NCBI GenBank assembly: GCA_047971315.1
Contig: JBKDZP010000011.1
Span: 1-63,641, forward strand
Reading direction: 5' to 3'
DNA: 63,641 bases
Source: JBKDZP01 sp047971315
GTDB taxonomy: Bacteria; Bacillota_I; Bacilli_A; RF39; UBA660
Both the position numbers and the translations under genes were made by a program. Below are positions 9,084 to 17,553 of this stretch, piece by piece. Each line of letters opens with the position of its first letter. Position 1 is the first letter of the stretch. The notes beneath the pieces are model-generated. The model was not told the origin of the DNA and searched no databases. It saw only the letters and a list, made by a program, of their open reading frames with translations.

Positions 9084-10154
9084 ATGAATCAAGATACAAT
9101 TTCAAACTTAATACTAATGATTTTTATACCATTTATTTTTGTTGTCGCAACAATTCCTTTTTTTAAGAAAATTGCTGTACAAATAAATGCAATAGATATA
9201 CCAAGAAATAGACATATACATGATAAGCCAATTCCTAAATTAGGAGGTCTTGCAATATTTGGTGGATTTCTGCTTGGTTATATGATTTTTGGTACACATA
9301 GTTCAACAATGAATGCTATTTTAATTGGTAGTTTTATTATTTTAATAACTGGATTAATTGACGATATTACAGAACTTAAAGCAATAACTCAGCTAATGGG
9401 TCAACTAGTAGCTGCGTGCGTAATAGTATTTTATGGAAATATTCTATTAAGTGACATAAGTGCTTTTGGAATATATATTGATTTTAATATATTCTCATAT
9501 CCTTTAACAATATTCTTTATTTTAGGATGTATTAATTGTATAAACTTTATTGACGGAATAGATGGACTTTCAGGTGGAATTAGCTCTATTTATTTCTTAA
9601 CAATTGGAATTATTGCTGTAATTCAAGGTAAAACAGGATTAGACTTTGTTCTAACATTTGTAATGTTAGGATCAGTATTAGGATTTTTAGTATATAACTT
9701 TTATCCTGCAAGTATTTTTGCTGGTAACTCTGGATCTATGTTTATGGGATTCATAATATCGGTAATTGCACTATTGGGATTTAAAAATGTAACAATGACT
9801 TCTTTAATTATTCCATTATTTGTACTAGCTATACCAATTTTAGATACAGCTTTTGCAATAATAAGAAGATTATTAAAAGGACAACGACCATTTGATGCTG
9901 ACAAATTTCATATTCATCATCAATTCTTAAATATTAGCCACTCACAAAAAACAACTGTTTTGCTTATTTATGGTATTGACCTTTTATTTGCAGCATCGTC
10001 AATTCTTTATGTAACTAAAGAAAATAATACTCTTAGTTACATAATTTATACAATTCTATTATTAATATTTATTATTCTTGTACTAAAAACAAATATACTC
10101 ATAGACAAAAATTATATAAAAGAAAAAATGGATAATAAATTAAGAAGAAAATAA
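9084..10154 (+). CDS. tagO: TagO/WecA-type undecaprenyl-phosphate sugar-1-phosphate transferase
   Basis: A 356-residue integral membrane enzyme of the MraY/WecA family with about ten membrane spans. It transfers a sugar phosphate (GlcNAc-1-P in TagO) from UDP-sugar to undecaprenyl phosphate, the first step of wall teichoic acid or polysaccharide synthesis. The family motifs are visible: GLIDDITE (Mg-binding DD), NFIDGIDGLSGG (catalytic Asp) and HIHHQFL (carbohydrate recognition). The HIHH motif fits WecA/TagO rather than MraY. The start was placed at the ATG with GGTGAT upstream. A Thr/Leu-rich start six codons earlier is less likely. Confidence 0.9.
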   Translation: MNQDTISNLILMIFIPFIFVVATIPFFKKIAVQINAIDIPRNRHIHDKPIPKLGGLAIFGGFLLGYMIFGTHSSTMNAILIGSFIILITGLIDDITELKAITQLMGQLVAACVIVFYGNILLSDISAFGIYIDFNIFSYPLTIFFILGCINCINFIDGIDGLSGGISSIYFLTIGIIAVIQGKTGLDFVLTFVMLGSVLGFLVYNFYPASIFAGNSGSMFMGFIISVIALLGFKNVTMTSLIIPLFVLAIPILDTAFAIIRRLLKGQRPFDADKFHIHHQFLNISHSQKTTVLLIYGIDLLFAASSILYVTKENNTLSYIIYTILLLIFIILVLKTNILIDKNYIKEKMDNKLRRK

Positions 10155-10213
10155 GAATTTTCTTTTTTTTGTATATAATTAAAGATTATATTAATAATAA
10201 TAATGGTGATAAT

Positions 10214-10930
10214 ATGGAAATAGACTGGATAGAAGCATTAAGAGTAGTTCCTAGAAGCTTAATATCATTAATAACATTATTCTTAATAACAAAATTGATA
10301 GGAAAAAAACAAATATCACAGCTTAGTTTATTTGATTATGTTATTGGAATATCAATTGGAAGTTTTGGAGCTGAAATGGCACTTAATTTAGATGGACAAT
10401 ATGTTAATGGGATTATTGCAATTATTGTTTATGGACTAACATCTTATTTAGCATCATTCATGTCAATGAAAAGTTTATCTATTAGAAAAATACTAGTTGG
10501 TGATTCTACAATAATAATCCAAAATGGAAAATTACTTAGAAATAATATGAAAAAAACAAAACTAGAAATTAATGATTTGCTAGAACAATGTAGAGCAGAT
10601 GGATATTTTGATATTAATGAAATTGAATATGCTATTTTAGAGTCCAATGGAAAATTAAGTATTTTACCTAAATCTCAATTTAAACCACTTACACCAAAAG
10701 ATATGAATTTAAAAGTAGGTAAATCAGGATTATGTGCCAATATAATAATAGATGGAATTATAATAAAAAATATTTTAAAAAGTATATACAAAGATGAAAT
10801 ATGGTTAAAAAATGAATTAAAAATAAAAGGATATAAATTAGAAAATATCCTTCTCGCAACATTAGATATAAATGAAAATCTAAAAATATTTGAAAAAAAT
10901 GAAAAAATTAAAAATCAAGAAATTTTATAG
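10214..10930 (+). CDS. DUF421 / YetF-family membrane protein
   Basis: A 238-residue protein of the DUF421 family (YetF, YrbG, YkjA). It has three N-terminal membrane spans (residues 10-90), with the characteristic KLIGKKQISQLSLFDYVIGI, followed by two small cytosolic domains (LRADGYFDI-like segment, here QCRADGYFDINEIEYAILE). Bacillus homologues have been linked to spore coat or germination-related localisation, but no biochemical function is settled. The ATG is preceded by GGTGAT. The 3' end overlaps the convergent nuclease gene by 16 bases. Confidence 0.8.
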   Translation: MEIDWIEALRVVPRSLISLITLFLITKLIGKKQISQLSLFDYVIGISIGSFGAEMALNLDGQYVNGIIAIIVYGLTSYLASFMSMKSLSIRKILVGDSTIIIQNGKLLRNNMKKTKLEINDLLEQCRADGYFDINEIEYAILESNGKLSILPKSQFKPLTPKDMNLKVGKSGLCANIIIDGIIIKNILKSIYKDEIWLKNELKIKGYKLENILLATLDINENLKIFEKNEKIKNQEIL

Positions 10931-11526
10931 AATTTTTTTATCTTTTTTTTATACTTAGATAACTTTTTCTTTCCAAATAATAATAAAACTAAAATTGATA
11001 TTCCAACATAATAAATATAATTCTTATAATTATTTGACTCTTCACTTGTATAATTACCCCATAAACCTATTTTATTATTTTGAGCAATTATTTCTTTTTC
11101 CTCTAAAATACTTGTATATTTATAATCACCATATAAATATGCAACCTTTGCTAAACCATTTTCAATAAGATCTTCTTGAAGTAAAGAATCATCAACAAAA
11201 ACCCAAGCTAAATATCTTCCATACTTATCGTATTCATCACTTTCATTATCTTGTTCTAATTCAATAACAGAAGCGTTTTCAAGCAAACTACAAGTAAAAT
11301 TACTAGCATCATTACCAAAATCTTCTGCAGCAACACTTCCATGAGCAATTTCATGAGTGTTAACTGCTAGAAATCTTACTTTAACAGTTTCTTCATCCAT
11401 TATAAATTCAGCAGTATCTCCATCAATACAACGAGAAAAAGATACTGTTTTCTTCTCCAAACAAAAAACTTTTAGTGGAATAACTAATAATACAAAAATT
11501 AATGTTAATAAAAAATTTTTAAACAT
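10915..11526 (-). CDS. Secreted/anchored thermonuclease (staphylococcal nuclease-like)
   Basis: A 203-residue SNase-fold nuclease. There is a signal peptide (residues 1-18), the nuclease domain with CIDGDTAEF, VRFLAVNTHEI (Arg and Glu of the active site) and YGRYLAWVFVDD (second catalytic Arg), then a C-terminal membrane span and a Lys-rich tail (KKKLSKYKKKIKKF). The tail suggests anchoring at the cell surface rather than free release. The start chosen has AGGTGAT upstream. Role: probably degrades extracellular DNA or RNA for nucleotides. Confidence 0.85.
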   Translation of the reverse strand: MFKNFLLTLIFVLLVIPLKVFCLEKKTVSFSRCIDGDTAEFIMDEETVKVRFLAVNTHEIAHGSVAAEDFGNDASNFTCSLLENASVIELEQDNESDEYDKYGRYLAWVFVDDSLLQEDLIENGLAKVAYLYGDYKYTSILEEKEIIAQNNKIGLWGNYTSEESNNYKNYIYYVGISILVLLLFGKKKLSKYKKKIKKFYKIS

Positions 11527-11614
11527 ACAAATCACCTATCATTATTATAGTAAAAAAATCTTTACACGTAAAGGTTTTTTGTGATATAATACCCAAGTCG
11601 AAGGAAGTGTAGAA

Positions 11615-13426
11615 ATGAATAACATAAGAAATATAGCAATTATAGCCCATGTTGACCATGGAAAAACAACATTAGTTGATCAATTATTAAAACAATCGGG
11701 AACATTTCGTGAAAATGAACAAGTTGATGAAAGAGCAATGGATTCTAATGCCATAGAAAAAGAAAGAGGAATAACAATCCTTGCTAAAACAACAGCTGTT
11801 GATTTTAATGGATACCGTATTAACATACTAGATACCCCAGGACATGCTGATTTTGGTGGAGAAGTAGAACGTATCATGAACATGGTTGATGGAGTTTTAC
11901 TAGTAGTTGATGCCTATGAAGGAACAATGCCACAAACAAGATTTGTATTAAAAAAAGCTTTAGAAGCTGGTGTTAAACCAATTTTAGTAGTAAATAAGAT
12001 TGATAAAGAAACAGCTAGACCATCAGAAGTTGTTGATGAAGTACTTGATTTATTTATTGAATTAGGTGCTGATGAAAATCAATTAGAATTTCCAGTAGTA
12101 TATGCATCAGGATTATCTGGAACATCAAGTTTAGAACCTGAAGTTTCAACTCAAAAACCTACAATGGATCCAGTTTTTGAAATGATTATAAATGAAATTC
12201 CTGCTCCAAATGTTGAAGTAGATGGAAGTTTACAATTTCAACCAGCATTGTTAGATTATAATGACTTTGTTGGAAGAATTGGTATTGGAGTAGTTAAAAA
12301 GGGAACTATAAAACTAAATCAAATGGTTTCTTGTGTTAGATTAGATGGAAGTATTAAACAATTCCGTATTCAAAAAATGTTTGGATATCTTGGATTGAAA
12401 AGAATTGAAATAACAGAAGCAACTGCAGGTGATATTGTAGCAATTGCAGGACTACCAGATATTAGTGTAGGAGAAACTGTTTGTGAAATTGGAAAAGAAG
12501 AAGCACTGCCACACTTAAGAATAGATGAACCAACTCTACAAATGACTTTTGGAGTTAATACTTCACCTTTTGTAGGTAAAGAAGGAAAAGTAATTACAGC
12601 TAGAAAAATAGAAGAAAGATTACAAAAAGAAACAGAAAAAGATGTTTCATTAAAAATTTCCCCAAACGATAGTGAATCATTCATAGTTTCAGGACGTGGA
12701 GAACTACATTTATCAATATTGATAGAAAATATGCGTCGTGAAGGATTTGAATTACAAGTATCAAAACCAGAAGTAATTAAAAAAGAAATAGATGGAGTTA
12801 TGTCAGAACCATACGAAGATGTTCAAATTGATGTACCTGAAGAATACGTTGGTAATGTAATAGAAGCATTAGGAAACCGTGATGGGATAATGGATCATAT
12901 GAATTGTAATGATGGACAAACAAGACTTATTTACACAATGCCATCTCGCGGACTTATTGGTTTTGCAACAGAATTTATGACAATGACTAAAGGATATGGA
13001 ATGATAAATCATTCATTCAAGGAATACCGTAAACTAGCAAATGGAAAAGTAGGAGAAAGAAAACTTGGAGTTCTAGTTTCAATGGAAAATGGGAAATCAA
13101 CAGCATATGCTTTAGGTCAATTAGAAGATCGTGGTATTATGTTTATTGAACCAAGTGTTGAAGTATATGAAGGTATGATTGTTGGAGAACATAGCCATGA
13201 TAACGATTTATCAGTAAATGTAGTAAAGGGTAAAAACTTAACTAATACAAGAAGTTCAGGAAAAGATCATACAGTTGTATTAAAAAGACCAAGATTAATG
13301 AGTCTAGAATATTGTTTAGATTATATAAATAGTGATGAATTAGTTGAAGTTACCCCAATGAATTTTAGAATGCGTAAAAAAATTCTAAATACAAATGAAA
13401 GAAAAAAATCAGACAGTAGAAAGTAA
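11615..13426 (+). CDS. typA: Ribosome-associated GTPase TypA/BipA
   Basis: A 603-residue translational GTPase. G motifs are AHVDHGKTTLVD (P-loop), RGITI (switch I), DTPGHADFGGEVER (switch II) and VVNKIDKETARP. The EF-G-like domains and TypA-specific C-terminal domain (TRSSGKDHTVVLKRP) follow. TypA assists assembly of the 50S subunit and is important at low temperature or under stress. The length is normal. A -10-like TATAAT lies about 25 bases before the ATG, and an AAGGAAG ribosome site is present. Confidence 0.97.
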   Translation: MNNIRNIAIIAHVDHGKTTLVDQLLKQSGTFRENEQVDERAMDSNAIEKERGITILAKTTAVDFNGYRINILDTPGHADFGGEVERIMNMVDGVLLVVDAYEGTMPQTRFVLKKALEAGVKPILVVNKIDKETARPSEVVDEVLDLFIELGADENQLEFPVVYASGLSGTSSLEPEVSTQKPTMDPVFEMIINEIPAPNVEVDGSLQFQPALLDYNDFVGRIGIGVVKKGTIKLNQMVSCVRLDGSIKQFRIQKMFGYLGLKRIEITEATAGDIVAIAGLPDISVGETVCEIGKEEALPHLRIDEPTLQMTFGVNTSPFVGKEGKVITARKIEERLQKETEKDVSLKISPNDSESFIVSGRGELHLSILIENMRREGFELQVSKPEVIKKEIDGVMSEPYEDVQIDVPEEYVGNVIEALGNRDGIMDHMNCNDGQTRLIYTMPSRGLIGFATEFMTMTKGYGMINHSFKEYRKLANGKVGERKLGVLVSMENGKSTAYALGQLEDRGIMFIEPSVEVYEGMIVGEHSHDNDLSVNVVKGKNLTNTRSSGKDHTVVLKRPRLMSLEYCLDYINSDELVEVTPMNFRMRKKILNTNERKKSDSRK

Positions 13427-13442
13427 GTTACTTACTTTTTTT
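13420..13442 (+). terminator. Terminator overlapping the typA stop codon
   Basis: AAAGTAAG and CTTACTTT form a perfect 8-bp stem with a TTA loop, followed by T residues. The stem begins within the last codons of typA. Confidence 0.8.
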
Positions 13443-13620
13443 AAAACAAAAATATAAAATAGTGTATATTTTTGAAACTATTTTATATAATTTAATATAA
13501 GTACTTGCCAAAACAAGAATTTTATGTTAAATTATAATTGATTTAAAACTTATTGCGTTACTTTCCTTATTATTGAAAGCCCTAATAAATATTAAATCAA
13601 ATAAAAGAGGAGGTAACAAA

Positions 13621-13842
13621 ATGGAATTCCAAGATAAAGTAATTACATGTAAAGATTGCGGAAATGAATTCACTTTCGAAGCTGGACAACAAAGACATTT
13701 TCATTCATTAGGATTTACTAATGAACCAGTAAGATGTCCTAAATGTCGTGATGCTAGAAAAGATTCTCGAAGAAATTCTCAACGTAGAGATAATTTCGGT
13801 GGAAGAAACAATTTCAACAACGAAGACAGAAGAGCTGCTTAG
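13621..13842 (+). CDS. Small zinc-ribbon protein with basic tail
   Basis: A 73-residue protein of the probable zinc-ribbon (zf-trcl) type. Zinc ligands are two CxxC pairs, CKDCGNEF and CPKCRDAR, about 35 residues apart. A basic, Asn/Arg-rich tail follows (RRNSQRRDNFGGRNNFNNED) that could bind RNA. The ATG was chosen because AGGAGGT precedes it; an upstream in-frame ATG has no such site. The 180-base leader after the typA terminator has room for its own promoter. Function unknown in the family; such genes are often strongly expressed and cold- or stress-responsive, which is inference here. Confidence 0.75.
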   Translation: MEFQDKVITCKDCGNEFTFEAGQQRHFHSLGFTNEPVRCPKCRDARKDSRRNSQRRDNFGGRNNFNNEDRRAA

Positions 13843-13847
13843 TTGTT

Positions 13848-13875
13848 AAAAAACTCTTAGAAATAAGAGTTTTTT
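13848..13875. terminator. Bidirectional terminator
   Basis: AAAAAACTCTTA and TAAGAGTTTTTT form a perfect 12-bp stem around GAAA. It serves the zinc-ribbon gene on the plus strand and the CotJ operon on the minus strand, and it overlaps the cotJC stop codon. Confidence 0.85.
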
Positions 13876-14435
13876 GTTTGCATTTTTTCTTCCATATAAT
13901 AGTTTCTTAGTTCTTTAAATCTTTGATAATGAACAATTTCTCTTTCTCTTAAAAAAGATAAAGGTCCTAAAACATCAGGATCATTAGTTAAATCCATTAA
14001 ATGTTCATAAGTAGCTTTAGCTCGCTGCTCTGCTGCCATATCACTTTCTAAATCCGCTATACAATCGCCTGTTGTACTAATATAAGCAGTAGAAAAAGGT
14101 ATCCCATTTGGATCACCAACAAACAAAGCTCCATCAGACTGAGCAAAGCTTCCACCTAAATTGGCTTGTTTATAATCTTCTACATTTGCTCCTCTAGACA
14201 ATTGATAAATCATAGTTGCAATCATTTCTAAATGACCTAATTCTTCAGTGCCAATATCAGTTAATAAAGCTTTACCTTTATCATCCGGCATTGTATATCT
14301 TTGATTTAAATATTGTAGAGCTGCTCCTAGTTCAGAATTTGGCCCACCGTACTGGCTACTTAAGTATTTTGCCATCCTTAAGTCCATATTTTTGATATTT
14401 ATAGGATAAGCAGTTTTTTTTTCATAAATCCACAT
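13857..14435 (-). CDS. cotJC: Spore coat protein CotJC (manganese-catalase fold)
   Basis: A 192-residue CotJC, an inner spore coat component with a manganese-catalase ferritin-like fold. Metal-ligand motifs are EELGHLEMIATMIYQL and, later, MAAEQRAKATYEHLM and REREIVHYQRF. It lies 13 bases downstream of the CotJA/CotJB gene on the same strand, the usual operon. It probably protects the spore from peroxide. Expression should depend on mother-cell sigma-E as in B. subtilis. Confidence 0.95.
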   Translation of the reverse strand: MWIYEKKTAYPINIKNMDLRMAKYLSSQYGGPNSELGAALQYLNQRYTMPDDKGKALLTDIGTEELGHLEMIATMIYQLSRGANVEDYKQANLGGSFAQSDGALFVGDPNGIPFSTAYISTTGDCIADLESDMAAEQRAKATYEHLMDLTNDPDVLGPLSFLREREIVHYQRFKELRNYYMEEKMQTKNSYF

Positions 14436-14448
14436 ATAAACTCCCCTC

Positions 14449-14886
14449 TTAAATTTTTTCCCAAGGCCAAGGACTATTATTCCATTGCCAAGGAGTAGTC
14501 ATATTATATTTACTAGTAGTTAATAAAGGCCCAAATTTACTTTCATAATCTTTTTTTAACATTTCATATTGTACATTTAAATGATTAAATAATTCAATTA
14601 AATTTATATCATCAGAATAAATATCTAAATATAAATTTAAATCATGTAATGAAAATCCGATAGAATCAAGATAAAATTGTAATTGTTCTTTTTGATTACT
14701 AATAGAAATATCTATTGGTTCATAATTTTTATATTTATTATAAATACCTTTAAAAAGTGTTCCCATCATTAAAGAATTTTCAACATTAAATAATGAATTA
14801 TTATTGGTATCCATTAAATTATATTGTTGAGTATAATTATTATCTTCACAATTATAATAATCTATTTTTGAATTATATTGATACAT
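14449..14886 (-). CDS. cotJB: CotJA-CotJB fusion spore coat protein
   Basis: A 145-residue protein whose C-terminal half (about 66-145) is CotJB: FYLDSIGFSLHDLNLYLD, then a charged helix, then the GPLLTT and WQWNNSPWPWEK ending. The preceding part (about 34-58, ENSLMMGTLFKGIYNKYKNY) resembles the conserved CotJA core, normally a separate small gene just upstream. No separate cotJA is present. The start has GGAGGA upstream. The fusion reading is a judgement from pattern similarity; the first 30 residues are Asn/Tyr-rich and unlike either family. Confidence 0.75.
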   Translation of the reverse strand: MYQYNSKIDYYNCEDNNYTQQYNLMDTNNNSLFNVENSLMMGTLFKGIYNKYKNYEPIDISISNQKEQLQFYLDSIGFSLHDLNLYLDIYSDDINLIELFNHLNVQYEMLKKDYESKFGPLLTTSKYNMTTPWQWNNSPWPWEKI

Positions 14887-15013
14887 TAAATTCCTCCTCA
14901 ATTTAAATTATGTTTTAAATCTAAATAAGTATAGATTTAAAACTAATTTTTAATAAAATAAACTATTTTCTCAAAAAAGATTGCATAATATAAATTTTAT
15001 TGATAGAATATAT

Positions 15014-15037
15014 ATTATGTAGTGATTGCTACATAAT
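15014..15037. repeat. Perfect 9-bp inverted repeat just upstream of tRNA-His
   Basis: ATTATGTAG and CTACATAAT flank a 6-base loop (TGATTG), ending 5 bases before the tRNA. It could be a promoter-region operator, a processing hairpin, or part of an integration site of the neighbouring element. No T-run follows, so it is not a standard terminator. Confidence 0.5.
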
Positions 15038-15042
15038 GATTT

Positions 15043-15119
15043 GGCGTTGTTGGTGAAGTGGTTAACACATTAGATTGTGGTTCTAACATGCATGGGTTCG
15101 ATTCCCATACAGCGCCCCA
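15043..15119 (+). tRNA. tRNA-His (GTG)
   Basis: Cloverleaf with anticodon GTG in the loop of TTAGATTGTGGTTCTAA. The acceptor stem has 8 pairs including the extra G(-1):C73 pair characteristic of tRNA-His (GGCGTTGT with ACAGCGCC), and CCA is encoded. The T arm is GGGTTCGATTCCC. It marks the left boundary of the mobile element that follows; no second copy of its 3' end was found inside the window. Confidence 0.95.
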
Positions 15120-15128
15120 TTTAAGTGA

Positions 15129-15218
15129 AATCTAACCTTTAAGGTTATGATATACAGTTAAACCAAGCAATCTCAAGGGATTACTTGGTTTTTTAGTGTA
15201 TTGAAGAAAGGTTAGATT
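15129..15218 (+). promoter_or_regulatory. Attenuator-like leader: terminator inside a 12-bp long-range inverted repeat
   Basis: AATCTAACCTTT (15129-15140) and AAAGGTTAGATT (15207-15218) are perfect inverted repeats. The first arm can also fold locally (TAACCTT/AAGGTTA). Between them is a good terminator hairpin (AACCAAG...CTTGGTT, 15161-15190) with a T-run. The second arm covers the GAAAGG ribosome site of the gene at 15222. This architecture fits regulated attenuation or translational control. A related layout occurs at 27271-27357. Trigger unknown. Confidence 0.6.
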
Positions 15219-15221
15219 ACA

Positions 15222-15476
15222 ATGGAAATTAAAAAAGAAAAATTACCAATAAACGAAAGTTTATATAAAAAAGTGAATTATTTATGTGAGTTCAGTAATT
15301 TAAAATTAAGGTTTATTAGTGGTGTTGTATTTAGAATAAAAAACACTAATGCGAATTACTTAGAGCCTCATAGATTTATTATAAGAGTACAAGATTATAC
15401 GATAGAATTATTGTGTTATGATAACTTACATTTATATTTATTTGATAGAACAATGCCTATAACAGAGCAAGAGTGA
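15222..15476 (+). CDS. Small element protein of a TNxxYxEP family
   Basis: An 84-residue protein of unknown function and the first gene of the mobile element. It shares the motif NTNANYLEP with DTNIRFIEP in the gene at 22802 and NTNISYVEP in the decayed copy at 27358, and all three follow a leader with a terminator hairpin. The N-terminus is Lys-rich; no membrane segment or known domain is recognised. It precedes the HUH-type replication gene by 33 bases and may be co-transcribed with it. A role in element control is possible but not shown. Confidence 0.65.
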   Translation: MEIKKEKLPINESLYKKVNYLCEFSNLKLRFISGVVFRIKNTNANYLEPHRFIIRVQDYTIELLCYDNLHLYLFDRTMPITEQE

Positions 15477-15509
15477 AAGATTTAATCGATTATTTGAAAG
15501 AGGTGCAAA

Positions 15510-16298
15510 ATGGCTAAGAAGAAATTAGGCATAGGTGAACCTTTAATTAATAAGAAGTTTAAGTCATTAAAAGAAGCAATGGGCTATGCGAAAAGATTAA
15601 AAGAATTTATTAGATATAACTGTAAAACAAAGGAAAGATTTTGCCAAGCAGTTATTGCAGTAAGTAATAAGAATGCAGTATTAATAATCGATAATGCTTA
15701 TCAAGTCAGTAATGGACCTGGAAGACCAAGTAAGGAAAAACACAGAACAGAAATGAAGATTTATGAACATTATAAAAAAGAAACAGATTGGCATATTCAT
15801 TTGTCATTAGTTGCCTATCCTTGTTGTGCTATGATGACTGATATTAAAAATTATGTAGATAAGAATTGGTATAAGGCAGAAGACATATTTGATAAGAGTA
15901 AATATGATTGGACTAAAGCAAGTGTTTATAAGAAACAATGTAATATTGGTGTAGCCGGTTATATATTTAAACAAGAAGAAGATATTAGATTTTGTGATTA
16001 TAATTATACGGATTTAGAGTTAGTACCTAAGGGTTATAGTTTGAAAAAACTTTATTACGAGTATTTGAAAGTTAATAAGGCGAAATGGAACGATGAAAGT
16101 TATTACACTAGACAAGGTAGAGAAAAAATAGAAAAGCGTTATAACGAGTTATTAACCTATTATTTTGGTATAAGCAAGGAGTACGATAAGAAAGCAGAAG
16201 AAAAATATATGAACGATAAATTGGAATTAAGTAATAAAGTACAGAAACCAAATCATAGAAGATTAATAGAGAACGTTGATTTCGCGGGGAATTATTAA
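15510..16298 (+). CDS. Putative HUH-type replication/nicking protein of the element
   Basis: A 262-residue protein with features of a single-tyrosine HUH endonuclease. There is a metal-binding-like HIH (residues 95-97 in DWHIHLSL) and a candidate catalytic Tyr in GYIFKQ (Y151, with Lys154 giving YxxK). Such enzymes nick one strand and stay covalently attached in rolling-circle replication or transfer. The basic, Lys-rich surface and position at the head of a mobile element fit. A ribosome site GAAAGAGGTG precedes the ATG. The overall family is not recognised by name; relaxase and plasmid Rep are both possible. Confidence 0.6.
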   Translation: MAKKKLGIGEPLINKKFKSLKEAMGYAKRLKEFIRYNCKTKERFCQAVIAVSNKNAVLIIDNAYQVSNGPGRPSKEKHRTEMKIYEHYKKETDWHIHLSLVAYPCCAMMTDIKNYVDKNWYKAEDIFDKSKYDWTKASVYKKQCNIGVAGYIFKQEEDIRFCDYNYTDLELVPKGYSLKKLYYEYLKVNKAKWNDESYYTRQGREKIEKRYNELLTYYFGISKEYDKKAEEKYMNDKLELSNKVQKPNHRRLIENVDFAGNY

Positions 16299-16457
16299 AG
16301 AAAAAAATTAATATGGACTATCATATCATATATATAGTTCTTATACTTAAGGCATACTAAACTGAATGCTAATAAAATGGAAATATTATGCTATCTATTT
16401 GATTAAATGATACTTGATGATATGCTAAGGACATACTTAAAAATAGTGATTACTAAT

Positions 16458-16484
16458 TTATGGACAAAATAAAAAAGTCCATAA
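16458..16484. repeat. 8-bp hairpin in the gap before the repressor gene
   Basis: TTATGGAC and GTCCATAA flank an 11-base A-rich loop. It sits in the 245-base gap between the convergent HUH-type gene and the XRE repressor gene. It may terminate one of them, or be part of an origin used by the HUH protein. Nothing else was recognised in this gap. Confidence 0.4.
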
Positions 16485-16543
16485 TTAAACGGACTAATAG
16501 AATTGACATAGGTATAATCGTTAATATTTAGAGTACATTGATA

Positions 16544-16882
16544 TTATTTATTTAGTTTAAGAGCATCTATATAACCTTGTAATTGGGTCTTATTAGAAGC
16601 ATTTAATGAACGATATGTATTAATGATGTTGAACTCTGTATCAGTTAAACTATTCGGTTTAACATTTGAGATAGGGATGTCTATATTAGTAAGGTCTAAT
16701 ATATAATCAATTGAAGTATTGAAATATTTAGCAAGTTTTATCAAGACATCAGCACTTGGTTTTGCTTTACCATTAAGGTAAGCACTTATAGTTTCTTGGG
16801 TGATACCGATTTCCATTGATAGATTTATTTGAGTAATATTATGCTTTTGCATTAAATTATTTAGATTAAACATTTTAGCCAT
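16544..16882 (-). CDS. XRE-family repressor of the element
   Basis: A 112-residue cytosolic DNA-binding protein with a Cro/C1 helix-turn-helix (residues 15-66, core ITQETISAYLNGKAKPSADVL), followed by the usual IDYILDLT helix and a short helical tail. It is divergent from the nuclease-like gene at 17002, and a 16-base palindrome lies in the shared intergenic region. This is the standard layout of a phage- or ICE-type master repressor controlling itself and the divergent operon. GGTG lies upstream of the start. Confidence 0.88.
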   Translation of the reverse strand: MAKMFNLNNLMQKHNITQINLSMEIGITQETISAYLNGKAKPSADVLIKLAKYFNTSIDYILDLTNIDIPISNVKPNSLTDTEFNIINTYRSLNASNKTQLQGYIDALKLNK

Positions 16883-16901
16883 TTTAAAGCACCTGCCTTC
16901 G

Positions 16902-16917
16902 TCTATAATTATATAGA
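16902..16917. promoter_or_regulatory. Palindromic operator candidate TCTATA-N4-TATAGA
   Basis: A perfect 6+6 inverted repeat with a 4-base spacer, 20 bases upstream of the XRE start. The half-site-like TATAG also occurs further along (GGTATAGATA, GGTATAGTAT) towards the divergent gene. It is the likely binding site of the XRE protein. Confidence 0.5.
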
Positions 16918-17001
16918 TTAAAATGGTAATTCCTTAGTTATTGTATTGGTAATGGTATAGATACATTTTATATTTTATGGTATAGTATTAGTGGTGATGT
17001 T

Positions 17002-17460
17002 ATGGCTAATACTAAGTGGAGTATATTAAATAGAATGCAATTAGGAAGATATGCAGAGTATTTTGCAAAAATGGAGTTTGCGTCCTATGGTTTAGATGTA
17101 TATACATCAGAAGTAGATGATCATGGAATAGATTTTATTGTAAAAGATAAGAAAAATATATTTAATGAAATACAAGTTAAGTCGTTAAGAGATAAAGGCT
17201 ATACATTTATGAAACAAGAAAACTATGATTTGAATAGCAAGACATTGTATTTAGCATTATTGATATTTGAAGAAGATAGTATGCCAAGTATTTACTTAGT
17301 GCCAACGAGTGCTTGGAATAATGAGAATAATATGTTTGTGATAAGAAACTATACAGAAGAACAAAAAAGCAAGCCCGAGTATGGTGTTAATATAACTAAT
17401 AGTAATAGACATATATTAGAAAATTATAGATTTGAAGTAATGGTAAAGGAATTAATGTAG
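17002..17460 (+). CDS. DUF4365-like PD-(D/E)XK nuclease-fold protein
   Basis: A 152-residue protein with the nuclease-core pattern D-(x)n-ExQVK: DDHGIDFIV then FNEIQVKS, like Holliday-junction resolvases and the DUF4365 family. The N-terminal LGRYAEYFAKMEFASYGLDVY helix is also typical of the fold. It is transcribed divergently from the XRE repressor. The role may be element processing or defence; a related domain in larger proteins acts in anti-phage systems, which is inference here. The next genes follow with short gaps. Confidence 0.65.
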   Translation: MANTKWSILNRMQLGRYAEYFAKMEFASYGLDVYTSEVDDHGIDFIVKDKKNIFNEIQVKSLRDKGYTFMKQENYDLNSKTLYLALLIFEEDSMPSIYLVPTSAWNNENNMFVIRNYTEEQKSKPEYGVNITNSNRHILENYRFEVMVKELM

Positions 17461-17553
17461 TTATCAGTAGCATAAACGAAGTTTAAAGGTATGTAAGTTA
17501 TTTGATAATATATTAAGGTTGAAATAACAGAAAGTGATTTATATGGTGGTTTA

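Noticed and set aside
11357..11584. Plus-strand frame antisense to the nuclease gene
   Set aside because: Overlaps the nuclease start in reverse, no ribosome site, no recognisable product.
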